From: a virus
Length of the DNA: 41,128 nt
Strand: one strand, 5' to 3'
IMG/VR virus record: IMGVR_UViG_3300030233_000267
Coordinates: 1-41,128 of that record
Below, piece after piece: positions 7,966 to 15,844 of the stretch. The notes under the pieces were generated by a model, which made no database searches, was not told the DNA's origin, and was given only the letters and a program-made list of their open reading frames with translations. The position numbers and the translations under genes are program-made. The first letter of the stretch is position 1. Each line of letters opens with the position of its first letter.

Positions 7966-8299
7966 GAGGGGTGAAACGGGTTTCAGCCCGCGCCGGTCCA
8001 TGCTGTGTGTGGACCACATGTTTCTGTGTGGACCGGAATTTCTCAATGAAAACAAGGGCCGGTCCATGTGGTCCATATGGTCCACACAAAACGGCGCCCC
8101 GCGCGCGCGTGAAGTGAGACAAGCGATATACCCCTTTGGGCCTGCTCTCTACGGGGCCGGTTTGTCTGGACCATGTGGACCGCGTTTTCAACTATCTGAA
8201 ATGCTTGAGAAAATGCGGTCCACACTGTTGTTTTTTTAACTGGACCATTGTGGACCATATGGACCACCTGACGATTGGCACGGAAACCGGGGCACTTGC
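7966..8299. repeat. GGWCC repeat array, candidate origin
   Basis: Gene-free stretch holding twelve GGACC/GGTCC cores between 7995 and 8265. Forward copies start at 8011, 8030, 8168, 8177, 8242, 8252 and 8261; reverse copies at 7995, 8061, 8070, 8079 and 8217. The extended consensus is TGTGGACCATAT. Copies are phased at 9 nt within a reverse triplet (8061-8083), a forward pair (8168-8181) and a forward triplet (8242-8265; spacings 10 and 9). The stretch between the triplets includes a GC-rich block (8091-8109) and AT-rich tracts (8183-8240). Iterons at a replication origin are the leading reading; binding sites for a transcription regulator of the late genes are the alternative. Open frames here are repetitive translations of the array and are not credible genes. 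Confidence 0.75.
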
Positions 8300-9094
8300 A
8301 TGAAAAAGCGCATCGATATCGAGAAACTGTTGAAGTGGGCGTATTGCGAGGAGCTGCCGAAGGGTGGGGGAAGTGGGGCTGGGATGCGGGCGTCGTCGGC
8401 CTGGGCATCGGTGGAGAGCTTCATGCAGCTTTTGACCAGGGTTGACGACAACGAGTATGGCGTTGTGCCGACGCTGAGCCTGGAAGATGGCGAGCCGCAT
8501 GAAGATGCCCTGGCGGTTCATGCGGCCGTTTGCGCGCTCGATGAGCTGCAGCTCGATTTTCCCGCTGACTGGAACCCTATGCCGGAGATCGAAGACTTTC
8601 CGGAATGCCGCCAGGTGCTGGAGGCGGCGCGGTTCGGCATCGTCAATCGTCGCAGAAGCGCCGCAGACGTTGTGAAGCGCCACGCCATTCTCGGCGGATG
8701 TCCTGATTGGGCAGGTGAAGCGCCGACACGCGAGGTCGTTCGCAACGCCCATGGCGAACCGGTCTGGTTTCAGATGCGCGTCGTTCAATCGCTCGACGAA
8801 GAGGGCCGGCCCGTCGAATTCCGGAACGAGACGGAGGACGGGTGGAATCGGAACACCAAAGCGCCGAAGGCGGGGGCCTATCAGAAGTTCGTTCTAAAGC
8901 CCGATCCGACAGATATCATCATCTCGCGCGGTGAGTATCAGATCTGGCGGGCGTGTCTGGTCATGTTGGTTGAAGACCTGAGGGAAACCCTGACGTCTTG
9001 GACGGTGACCGGGATGGTGCGGCCGGCCTGTCCGTGGGAGGGAGAGGGCGCGCGCGGACCTTTGGTTTATCCTGACCTGAGATTTAGTGCTTGA
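8300..9094 (+). CDS. Conserved hypothetical phage protein
   Basis: 264 aa, not a family I can name. The N-terminus (IDIEKLLKWAYCEELPK) and a central segment (RRSAADVVKRHAILGGCPDW, about 115-135) are helical and the latter looks like a DNA-binding helix pair. The C-terminal half is mixed and contains ISRGEYQIWRACLVMLVEDL. It lies alone between the repeat array and the packaging operon, the place where many temperate phages carry a late-gene regulator. That role is only suggested by position. The ribosome site before ATG 8300 is poor. Confidence 0.6.
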   Translation: MKKRIDIEKLLKWAYCEELPKGGGSGAGMRASSAWASVESFMQLLTRVDDNEYGVVPTLSLEDGEPHEDALAVHAAVCALDELQLDFPADWNPMPEIEDFPECRQVLEAARFGIVNRRRSAADVVKRHAILGGCPDWAGEAPTREVVRNAHGEPVWFQMRVVQSLDEEGRPVEFRNETEDGWNRNTKAPKAGAYQKFVLKPDPTDIIISRGEYQIWRACLVMLVEDLRETLTSWTVTGMVRPACPWEGEGARGPLVYPDLRFSA

Positions 9095-9108
9095 CGTGAC
9101 AACGCTAC

Positions 9109-9137
9109 TTGACATAGAAACGCCGCACTGAAAAAGG
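9109..9137 (+). promoter_or_regulatory. Possible weak late promoter
   Basis: A consensus -35 box TTGACA (9109-9114) lies 15 bp after the stop at 9094, with a second TTGAC at 9091. The -10 position 17 bp downstream is poor (AAAAGG), so if this is a promoter it may need an activator. It precedes the terminator-like hairpin and the first packaging/tail gene. Confidence 0.25.
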
Positions 9138-9146
9138 TTTAGACAA

Positions 9147-9175
9147 CCCCGCTGGCGCCGCCCGCGGGGTTTTTT
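9147..9175 (+). terminator. Rho-independent terminator ahead of packaging genes
   Basis: CCCCGC (9147-9152) pairs with GCGGGG (9164-9169) across an 11-nt loop and is followed by six T residues (9170-9175). It lies only 13 bp before the ATG at 9189. This position, at an operon boundary but upstream of late genes, would let an antiterminator control entry into the late operon. Confidence 0.6.
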
Positions 9176-9188
9176 GTTGGGGGCGCCC

Positions 9189-9764
9189 ATGCTCAGCATG
9201 CACTGGTCGGATCTCACGGGGATCAAGACCCTCGACCGGGCCGTCTCCAAGCTGTCGGGCAAGACGATCCGGCTGATCGGATCGCGGGCCTTGAACCGGG
9301 CTGGCTCTTCCGGCCGCACCAAGTCTGGCCGCGCGCTGGCAAAGCAGACCGGCCTGAAGGTCCGTCTTATCCGGGCCGCAATGGTCCAGACCAGGGCGTC
9401 AGCCGCCAATCTCGAATACAAGATCAAGGCCCGGGGCGGTGACATCGCCCTCAAGCATTTCGATGCGCGGGAAACCCGCAAGGGCGTGAGCGCCAGGCCG
9501 TTCGGCAAGCGCAAGGTCTTCGCCGGCACGTTCATCAAGGGCGGAAAATTCCCCGCTCGTGTTTCGCTCAACATGGGCGGGCAGGTGTTTGCGCGTTCCG
9601 GCTCGAGCCGGTTGCCGATCGAAAAGCAGAAGTCGGGCGTGATAATCCCGAATAAGATGATCAAGGGCGCAAGCGCCGCCGCATGGCAATCGACCGTCGC
9701 AACGGTTCTGCCGCGCCGCGTGATCCACGAGGTCAAGCGCGAAACCGGCAAGGCCTTCAGCTGA
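9189..9764 (+). CDS. Tail completion protein, GpZ-like
   Basis: 191 aa, basic. The sequence resembles the prophage minor tail protein Z family: an early ALNRAGSSGRTKSGRALAKQ segment, a middle IKARGGDIALKHFDARETRK segment, and a Gly-rich GKRKVFAGTFIKGG stretch before a short C-terminal domain. Members help finish the tail-head end in lambda-like systems. Its place ahead of the terminase, away from the tail genes, is unusual relative to lambda. ATG 9189 is preferred over a TTG at 9174, which lies in the terminator T-run. Confidence 0.55.
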   Translation: MLSMHWSDLTGIKTLDRAVSKLSGKTIRLIGSRALNRAGSSGRTKSGRALAKQTGLKVRLIRAAMVQTRASAANLEYKIKARGGDIALKHFDARETRKGVSARPFGKRKVFAGTFIKGGKFPARVSLNMGGQVFARSGSSRLPIEKQKSGVIIPNKMIKGASAAAWQSTVATVLPRRVIHEVKRETGKAFS

Positions 9765-9872
9765 TCGGTTTTAGGGACCGTATCGCGGCTCAGCCCCGCC
9801 ACGGGCGGGAAGCTCCCGGGATCTCGTCAGTCTGACGCTAAAATCAAAGCCTAAAATTAAACTTGAGAGCTA

Positions 9873-9893
9873 AAGTTCTAAAGTTGAGAACTT
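9873..9893. promoter_or_regulatory. Inverted repeat before terminase genes
   Basis: AAGTTCT (9873-9879) and AGAACTT (9887-9893) form a perfect 7-bp inverted repeat with a 7-nt loop. The octamer AACTTGAG also occurs twice nearby (9860-9867 and 9889-9896). The structure abuts the ribosome-binding site of the small terminase gene, so it could hide that site or serve as an operator. Confidence 0.35.
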
Positions 9894-9908
9894 GAGGAGA
9901 TCGGTTCG

Positions 9909-10586
9909 GTGGACGCCCCCATGCCGGAACTCCTGTCCAAAGGCGACTTCGCGAAACTGATCAACGTCTCCGCGGGCCGGGTTTCGCAATACATCAGTGA
10001 AGGCAAGCTCTCGGGCGATGCGCTGGACGGCGAGGGGCGCCGGGCAAAGATCCGCGTTGTCCCGGCATTGGCACAGCTTCGCATGAAGCTCGATGTCAGC
10101 CAGATGATGGGGAACGGGCTCGACACGCGCCTTTCGACTCCGCCGACGATGCCGGCGCATCCTGCGGGTAGCGAGTTGCCGTTGCAGCCAAGTCCGTCGC
10201 CTGCGCGCACGTTGCCTTCGCCGGACAACTCAGAGCCGACGATCGAGGACAGGCTCAAGCAAGAGAAGCTTTTCCAGGCACGGATCAACAGCCGCAAGGC
10301 GGCGGAAGATGAAGAGGCCAGAAAAGGGCGTTTCATCGAAACCGTCGCCGTCAAGGCGGAGATGGTCCAGCTGGCGGCGAAGCTTCTGGACACGTTTGAA
10401 GGCGCCTTGCCGGATTTCGCAAATGCGATTGCCGGCAAGTTCGAGGTGCCTGCGCGAGATGTCCTGCACCTGTTGCGCGCCGAATTCCGTGACGTGCGCA
10501 CAAGAGCCGCGAAAAACGCACGCAGGGACGCCGAGGAAGAACCGGAAACGACCGAAACCGAGATTGAGACCAGCGACGACGGATGA
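9909..10586 (+). CDS. Terminase small subunit
   Basis: 225 aa. The N-terminal 30 residues are a winged-helix/HTH of the Nu1 type (LLSKGDFAKLINVSAGRVSQ), which would bind the packaging site. A Pro/Ser-rich linker follows (about 75-115), then a charged helical C-terminal half that would contact the large subunit. It ends in an acidic tail. GTG 9909 follows GAGGAG by about 10 nt; an ATG at 9921 is a possible alternative. The stop overlaps the large terminase start by 4 nt, as expected for a coupled terminase pair. Confidence 0.72.
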   Translation: MDAPMPELLSKGDFAKLINVSAGRVSQYISEGKLSGDALDGEGRRAKIRVVPALAQLRMKLDVSQMMGNGLDTRLSTPPTMPAHPAGSELPLQPSPSPARTLPSPDNSEPTIEDRLKQEKLFQARINSRKAAEDEEARKGRFIETVAVKAEMVQLAAKLLDTFEGALPDFANAIAGKFEVPARDVLHLLRAEFRDVRTRAAKNARRDAEEEPETTETEIETSDDG

Positions 10587-12544
10587 CCTGTCTTACAGTT
10601 GACACGGCAAACCCTCGACGCCTGTCTTTGGAATCGCTTGCCGAGGTCCTCGATCCTCCGCCGCCCGTGGACTATCTCGACTACGCCGAGAACAAAGTCA
10701 GCTTTTCGGAGCGGGAAAGTCCGTTCAAGGGGGACTACAACCGGAACCTTTTCGGTTACTTCGACGAGGTCCTCCGGGCTCTGTCTCCGGACGATCCCTG
10801 CCGGATCGTGACGCTTGCCAAGAGCGCACAGCTCGGCGGCACCGTGCTCGCCAACATCTTTACCTGCGGTTCCATCGAGATGGACCCGGTCGATTTCCTC
10901 TATGTCCACCCGACAGAAGGAAACGCCAAGCGCTGGTCGAAGATGAAGCTCGCACCGATGCTGAAGAACTCGGCATCGCTGAAAGCCCTGTTTCCGCAGT
11001 CATCGCGGGATGGCAGCGACTCGGTTCTCTACAAGGAGCGTGTCGACGGCCGTGGCGCGATCCAGATTTCCGGCGCGAACTCGCCGGCGTCACTCAGCCA
11101 GGTGACCATGAAACGCCAGGTGCAGGATGACCTGGCAAAATGGGAAACCAACACAGCAGGCGATCCGGAAGCGCAGGCTGACAGCCGCAGTCAGGCGCAT
11201 GAGTTCGCCAAGATCTTCAAGATCTCGACTCCATTGGTGATGCCGGGTTGCCGGATCACTCGGAACTTCGAGGATGGCAGTCAGGAACTTCCCTACGTCC
11301 CTTGCCCGCATTGCGGTCATATGCAGGTTCTCCGGTGGGAGAACATGCTGGCAAATCTGGACGAAGAGCATCCGGAGAAGGCCAGCTTCTATTGCGAAGC
11401 TCCCGATTGTGGCGCCGCGATTGAGGAGCATCACCGTTCCGAGATCAGCAAGCGCCTCGAATGGAGGCCGCAAAACCCGAAGGCCAAGCGTCAGCACCGG
11501 TCTTTCTGGATCTGGTCGGCTTATTCGGTCCTCCAGACGTTCGAACGGATTGCACGGGCGTGGTTGAAGGCCAAGGGTGATCCGGCCAGCGAACAGACGT
11601 TCATGAACGACGTCGTTGGTCTCGCGTTTCAAACGCAAGGCGAAGCGCCGCCCTGGGAAACCTTGCGGGACCGGGGCGCGGCTTCGGAATACGTTCGTGG
11701 GAAAATCCCGGCCGGCGCGCTGATCCTCACGATCGGCGTCGACTGTCAGGACGATCGCGTCGAATGGCAGGTGGTCGGTTGGGGGCGGAACAAGAACCGC
11801 TTCGTGATCCAGTACGGTGTGTTTCCGGGACACATCTCGGATGAAGGCTGCCAGGCGAAACTGAATGCGCTGGTCAAGCAGACATGGACCAACAGTTACG
11901 GCCGAAAGATTTCAGCTGACCGCATCGGTATCGACGGCAACGCGTATACCGAGGATGTCTGGGATTGGGTGAAGAAGCATCCGGCGAGCCTCGTCATGAT
12001 GGTTCGCGGAAACAATTCCGACAGCGCGCCCCTGCTGCTGCCAGTGAAAAAGGAACGGCACAAGAAGACCGGCAAGCTGCTGAAGTGGTCCAAACGGTTC
12101 TATTCGTTCAATGCGTCCGTCATGAAAATGGCGCTTTACCGGAATTGCCGGAAGGAAGATCCGCTCGCGCCGGGATATGTCGCGTTCCCCGCGGGGCTTG
12201 AGGATGAATATTACCGTCAAGTGACTTCGGAACGGCGCGTTGCGAAGAAGAACAAGGACGGCTTCGACGTCTACAAGTGGGAAAAAGATCCAACTCAGGC
12301 GAACGAAGCCCTCGACACAATGAACCAGGCAGAAGCCGCGGCCATCCGCTTCGGTGTCCGCGACATGCTGGAACAGCTCTGGGATAAGTATGAAGCCGAA
12401 CGGGAAAGCTACCCGGAAGAGGCGCAAGGCGATCTTGAGGATCTCCTAAGTCTGCCCGGACAGGGTGAGACGGAAACCGAACCCGACCAAAAACCGAAAT
12501 CGCAAGAAGGTAAGCGCAGCAAATGGGCGAGACGAAGGGGCTGA
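10583..12544 (+). CDS. Terminase large subunit, GpA family
   Basis: 653 aa, the usual GpA size. The N-terminal ATPase has an atypical P-loop region LAKSAQLGGTVLANI (about 78-92), as in lambda gpA relatives, and a VQDDLAKW acidic motif. Cys pairs CPHCGHM (about 240) and CEAPDCG (about 271) form a zinc ribbon. The C-terminal nuclease begins with GVDCQDDRVEWQVVGWG (about 385) and contains DRIGIDGNAYTEDVWDW, supplying metal-binding Asp residues. It pumps DNA into the prohead and cuts concatemers. It overlaps the portal gene by 22 nt. Confidence 0.93.
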   Translation: MTCLTVDTANPRRLSLESLAEVLDPPPPVDYLDYAENKVSFSERESPFKGDYNRNLFGYFDEVLRALSPDDPCRIVTLAKSAQLGGTVLANIFTCGSIEMDPVDFLYVHPTEGNAKRWSKMKLAPMLKNSASLKALFPQSSRDGSDSVLYKERVDGRGAIQISGANSPASLSQVTMKRQVQDDLAKWETNTAGDPEAQADSRSQAHEFAKIFKISTPLVMPGCRITRNFEDGSQELPYVPCPHCGHMQVLRWENMLANLDEEHPEKASFYCEAPDCGAAIEEHHRSEISKRLEWRPQNPKAKRQHRSFWIWSAYSVLQTFERIARAWLKAKGDPASEQTFMNDVVGLAFQTQGEAPPWETLRDRGAASEYVRGKIPAGALILTIGVDCQDDRVEWQVVGWGRNKNRFVIQYGVFPGHISDEGCQAKLNALVKQTWTNSYGRKISADRIGIDGNAYTEDVWDWVKKHPASLVMMVRGNNSDSAPLLLPVKKERHKKTGKLLKWSKRFYSFNASVMKMALYRNCRKEDPLAPGYVAFPAGLEDEYYRQVTSERRVAKKNKDGFDVYKWEKDPTQANEALDTMNQAEAAAIRFGVRDMLEQLWDKYEAERESYPEEAQGDLEDLLSLPGQGETETEPDQKPKSQEGKRSKWARRRG

Positions 12545-14136
12545 TCGACGCGCAGGGCCGTCCGCTGCGCTCTGCCGGCTCGTCCCGGCACACGGCGCGA
12601 TATTTGCGCGACACACGCTCGGGCGTAATTGCTTCGCGCATGGCGTCACTAACCGAAAGCCGAGACGATATCCGCGTGGCATGGCGCCGGTCGGCCGCGC
12701 TTGCACTTGACCTGATTAAGAATTCTGGCCGACTGCGCGGAGCGGCTGACCAGGTTATTGCCGATACGGTTGGAACTGGTCTCAAGTTGACACCTACTCC
12801 CGACTTTACTGGACTGGGCTGGCCTGACGATCAAATCAGGGACTGGAAGGCCCTCGTTAAGAAACGTTGGAAGCGATACCGCAGTAGTGCACGAGAGGTC
12901 GATTTTCGGGGTAAGTTCACGCTTTCCCAGCTTGTTGAAGTGGGGCTCCGCTATGACATGGCCTATGGCGAAGTCACTGGGCTGCTCGAGTTCCTGCCGC
13001 GAAGGCTCCGCAAACGCTATGGGATCGAGACTGGCACAAAGCTCTGCCTAATTCCTCCACACAGACTTGTGCAAGACACCAACGAGGTTGAGGGGCTTTT
13101 TCAGGGTATCTACCTGGACGAGAACGGTCGCCCGGCCGCTTACCTGTTCGAGGAGCGAGAAGCCGGTGTTCTGGTCAAGAAATCTTATGACGCTTACGAC
13201 CAGACCGGTCGCAACACGGTCCTGCACATTTTCAACCCCATGTGTGCAACAGACGTGCGCGGTATCTCGGTGTTGGCTTCGGCTTTTCGAACGCACATTC
13301 AGCGGGAGAAACTGATAGACGTCACTTTACAAACAGCAATTCTACAGACGTTTTTCGCCGCAACCCTGACCAGTGAACGGCCGACAATGGAGGCGTTTGA
13401 AGCACTGGAAACCCTCAAGAGTGAGAACGTTGAGGGTGCATCAGAATATGCGGACGACTATGTCGATTACCTGAAAGGTAGTCTGGAGGCCGCGGCCGAA
13501 GAGACTGTGCGGATCGGTGAAGATCCACGTGTGTCGCACCTTGCACCAGGCGAGAAGCTTGAGTTCAAGAGCGCAGGGGCACCGGGACCTCAATTCATAC
13601 CCTTTGAAAGTGGCCTTTCCCGCGAAACCGCACGCGCCATAGGGATCACAGCGGGTGCGCTGACGATGGATTACACGTCGTCAACATATTCATCCGTTCG
13701 GATGGAAAACTCTTCAATTCGGCCGGTCGTAGATCGTCGTAGAGGCAACACTGCCGCGCCGATCGAGCGGGCTGTCTACGAAGGTTGGCTCGATGAGGAG
13801 ATCTTCACCGGAAGGATTCCATTCAAGGGTGGCTACAGGGTGTTCGCCGTCAACCGCGCCACCATTGTTTCAGCAACCTTTCAGGGGCCGCCGGCACCGA
13901 CTGCGGATGATTACAAGAGCGCACGAGCATCAAGCGAACGGCTAGAAAACGGAACCAGTTCCGTGGAAATCGAAGCCGCAGACATGGGGATCGATGCAGA
14001 CGAGTTGTTCGAACAGCGCCGTGAGACGCATCTCAAATACGAAGCGGCCGGCATGAGGTCTCCCTACGCCGGAAAGCGCAACGATAGTGCTGCGGCTCCA
14101 ACGGCCGAGCCGGAAGCGGAGGAAACAACGAAGTGA
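12523..14136 (+). CDS. Portal protein, lambda family
   Basis: 537 aa. It has the lambda gpB/phage portal pattern: an N-terminal helix-rich arm (SLTESRDDIRVAWRRSAALA), a core with TGLKLTPTPDF, then RFRTHIQRE-like and GLSRETARAIGITAGALTMDYTSSTYSSVR segments (split here around residue 370), and an acidic helical C-terminus. Twelve copies form the ring at one capsid vertex through which DNA passes and to which the tail attaches. It overlaps the large terminase start-side and couples by GTGA to the joining-protein gene. Codon choice looks slightly more AT-rich than in the flanking terminase, a possible recombination mosaic. Confidence 0.9.
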   Translation: MGETKGLIDAQGRPLRSAGSSRHTARYLRDTRSGVIASRMASLTESRDDIRVAWRRSAALALDLIKNSGRLRGAADQVIADTVGTGLKLTPTPDFTGLGWPDDQIRDWKALVKKRWKRYRSSAREVDFRGKFTLSQLVEVGLRYDMAYGEVTGLLEFLPRRLRKRYGIETGTKLCLIPPHRLVQDTNEVEGLFQGIYLDENGRPAAYLFEEREAGVLVKKSYDAYDQTGRNTVLHIFNPMCATDVRGISVLASAFRTHIQREKLIDVTLQTAILQTFFAATLTSERPTMEAFEALETLKSENVEGASEYADDYVDYLKGSLEAAAEETVRIGEDPRVSHLAPGEKLEFKSAGAPGPQFIPFESGLSRETARAIGITAGALTMDYTSSTYSSVRMENSSIRPVVDRRRGNTAAPIERAVYEGWLDEEIFTGRIPFKGGYRVFAVNRATIVSATFQGPPAPTADDYKSARASSERLENGTSSVEIEAADMGIDADELFEQRRETHLKYEAAGMRSPYAGKRNDSAAAPTAEPEAEETTK

Positions 14137-14399
14137 CCGTAGCTTCCACAATCGAAATCGGCGGCGAGGAAGTTGATCTCAACAAGCCCTGCGATGTCGC
14201 CCTGGCGCTCCGTAAGCGAAAAATCGCCGTCTCCGCGGGTAATTCTGAGCTGATCATCCGCATGGGCGGTGAAGAGGTCACCTTCAGCAAGGCGAATATT
14301 TCGGCCCTCAACGGGCTGATTGCCGAATTTGAGGACAAGTGCCGCCGGGCATCCAGCCGGGCGGGCAAAGGCCGCGCTCGGCGCATCAGCTTCCTCTAA
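14133..14399 (+). CDS. Head-tail joining protein, gpW-like
   Basis: 88 aa. The stretch DVALALRKRKIAVSAGNSEL, then MGGEEVTFSKANISALNGLI and AEFEDKC, follows the helix-hairpin-helix layout of lambda gpW, which plugs the portal after packaging. A basic tail (SSRAGKGRARR) follows. GTG 14133 overlaps the portal stop by 4 nt. In lambda gpW lies before the portal; here it lies after it. The assignment is by layout and size. Confidence 0.55.
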   Translation: MTVASTIEIGGEEVDLNKPCDVALALRKRKIAVSAGNSELIIRMGGEEVTFSKANISALNGLIAEFEDKCRRASSRAGKGRARRISFL

Positions 14400-14414
14400 G
14401 CAAGGACACCAGAC

Positions 14415-15446
14415 ATGTCGGTTTATGTGAAAGGCGAACTCGTCTTGTACGGGTTCGTTGGGGACAACTTTTGGGATGAGGGCTTCACCGATCGTGAGGT
14501 TCTGGCCGCGCTTGCAGAGCACGGCAATGGCAATGACCTGAATGTCAGGCTGAATTCCGGTGGCGGTTATGTCGATGCCGGCCGCAGCATCTACAATGCG
14601 CTGAAACTGCATGATGGCGACGTGACGGTCTACGTCGACGGGATCGCCGCGTCTTCCGCCAGTCTGATCGCGATGGCCGGTGACAAGATCGTCATGCGCT
14701 CCGGGTCGATCATGATGATCCATGATCCGTCCACCGTGACATTCGGGACCGCTGAAGACCACGAGGTCTCCAAGCAGGCCCTGGAGCGCCAGGGGCAATC
14801 CTTTGCCGAAACCTATGCCGCCCGTTCGGGGCAGGGCGTGGAAGCAGTCCGGGCGGCAATGAAGGCGACCACCTGGATGACGGCCGAGGAGGCGGTGGAA
14901 GCCGGCTACGCCGACGAAGCGGATGACATATCCGCTGAAATGGTCGCGGCCTTCGACTTCCGGGCCTATGCCAATGCGCCATCCGATCTCACCAAACTTT
15001 CCAAGAAACGTGGCTGGTCGTTCAAGGCCAGCGCAAAGGCGGCGTCCGCCGCCCCCACTAGCCAAAAGGAGACCGATATGGCTGACAAAACCGAGGCGGA
15101 CGGCAAATCCGCCGATATTGCCGAGGCCATCACCAAGGCAACCGCCGATACCCAGGCGCGCATCCAGGCCATTCTCGGTTCGGACGAGGCCAAGGGCCGC
15201 GAAAGCCAGGCAAATCATTTCGCGTTCAAGACGCAGATGAGCGCCGAGGACGCGATTGCCGCCCTGGCGACCGCCCCTGTTGCCAATTCCGACGCCGGCA
15301 ATGACGGCGCCGACCAGGACGACTATGAAGCCGGCCGCATGCGCGGTGCAGGCCAGGCCCAACCGCACGTCCCGACGGCGCCTGCAACAGCGAAACTCGA
15401 CCGCGCAGGCATCTTCGCCAAGCGCGCGCAGCAGATGAAGGGGTAA
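14415..15446 (+). CDS. Head maturation protease, ClpP-like
   Basis: 343 aa. Residues about 1-190 form a ClpP/SppA-like serine protease. NVRLNSGGGYVDAG is the oxyanion-side strand, GIAASSASLIAMAG (about 76-90) carries the nucleophilic Ser, IMMIHDPS (about 99-106) carries His, and GYADEADD (about 161-168) follows. The rest (about 200-343) is Ala/Asp-rich and helical, like a fused scaffold. The protease trims the scaffold and head proteins during prohead maturation. An internal ribosome site and in-frame ATG at 15078 indicate a nested scaffold, as in lambda C/Nu3. Confidence 0.9.
   Translation: MSVYVKGELVLYGFVGDNFWDEGFTDREVLAALAEHGNGNDLNVRLNSGGGYVDAGRSIYNALKLHDGDVTVYVDGIAASSASLIAMAGDKIVMRSGSIMMIHDPSTVTFGTAEDHEVSKQALERQGQSFAETYAARSGQGVEAVRAAMKATTWMTAEEAVEAGYADEADDISAEMVAAFDFRAYANAPSDLTKLSKKRGWSFKASAKAASAAPTSQKETDMADKTEADGKSADIAEAITKATADTQARIQAILGSDEAKGRESQANHFAFKTQMSAEDAIAALATAPVANSDAGNDGADQDDYEAGRMRGAGQAQPHVPTAPATAKLDRAGIFAKRAQQMKG
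15064..15080 (+). promoter_or_regulatory. Internal Shine-Dalgarno and start for nested scaffold
   Basis: AAAAGGAGA (15064-15072) precedes an in-frame ATG at 15078 with 6 nt between GGAG and the start codon. This site is stronger than many gene starts in the window, yet lies inside the protease frame at the junction of the protease and scaffold parts. Confidence 0.75.
15078..15446 (+). CDS. Nested capsid scaffold protein
   Basis: 122 aa, same frame and stop as the protease gene. It begins MADKTEADGKSADIAEAITK and is helical, Ala/Asp-rich and highly charged, with an AGRMRGAGQAQPHVP linker and a basic C-terminus, features of capsid scaffolds. In lambda the scaffold Nu3 is made from an internal start in gene C; gene order and the internal ribosome site here match that plan. 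It would guide gpE-like capsid assembly and then be digested by the protease. Confidence 0.65.
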   Translation: MADKTEADGKSADIAEAITKATADTQARIQAILGSDEAKGRESQANHFAFKTQMSAEDAIAALATAPVANSDAGNDGADQDDYEAGRMRGAGQAQPHVPTAPATAKLDRAGIFAKRAQQMKG

Positions 15447-15452
15447 CCAGCC

Positions 15453-15833
15453 ATGCAGAATAAAACCATGGGTCCGCGCAATCTCTCATTTGTGCTCTCC
15501 GAAGCCTCCGGCAAGCGTTCGGTCGACACCGTCACAATCGCTTCCGGAGAAGGCGTCCTCGAGCCGGGCTCCGTGCTCGGTGAGGTGACGGCATCGGAAA
15601 AATTCGTTTTCTCGCCGAATGCCGAAGTTGTCGGGAAGGAAGGCGCAGAAACTGCGACGGCGATCCTTTGTTACCGCATCGACGCCACCGACGAAGATCA
15701 ACAGGCCGTCGTCTTCAACGCCGATGGCGAAGTGAAGACGCCGATGCTTCTCTTCCACTCGTCGGTAGACGACGCCACCAAAACCGCAACCAAGCTCGAT
15801 CAGCTGCGCGCTGCCGGCATCAAAGCACGCTAA
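15453..15833 (+). CDS. Head decoration protein, gpD-like
   Basis: 126 aa, mostly beta-strand. Position (directly between protease/scaffold and major capsid) and size match lambda gpD, which binds as trimers on the expanded capsid and stabilises it against DNA pressure. The core reads VDTVTIASGEGVLEPGSVLG, then a CYRIDATDEDQQAVVFNADG segment, as in gpD-family proteins. ATG 15453 lies 6 nt after the preceding stop; a second in-frame ATG at 15468 is possible. Confidence 0.82.
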   Translation: MQNKTMGPRNLSFVLSEASGKRSVDTVTIASGEGVLEPGSVLGEVTASEKFVFSPNAEVVGKEGAETATAILCYRIDATDEDQQAVVFNADGEVKTPMLLFHSSVDDATKTATKLDQLRAAGIKAR

Positions 15834-15844
15834 GGAGGACCTGC

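Noticed and set aside
6280-8085. 601-codon minus-strand frame opposite the helicase
   Set aside because: Mirror frame of a GC-rich real gene, His/Arg/Pro-rich without domains. The same reasoning removes the long minus frames opposite the primase, portal/protease and sheath genes.
7814-8239. Open frames across the GGWCC array
   Set aside because: They encode WSxWST or GPxGPH-type repeats dictated by the 9-nt repeat unit and overlap the helicase 3' end; no ribosome site.
7995-8265. CRISPR array
   Set aside because: Repeats are about 9-12 bp, occur in both orientations and lack regular ~30-bp spacers; no cas genes.
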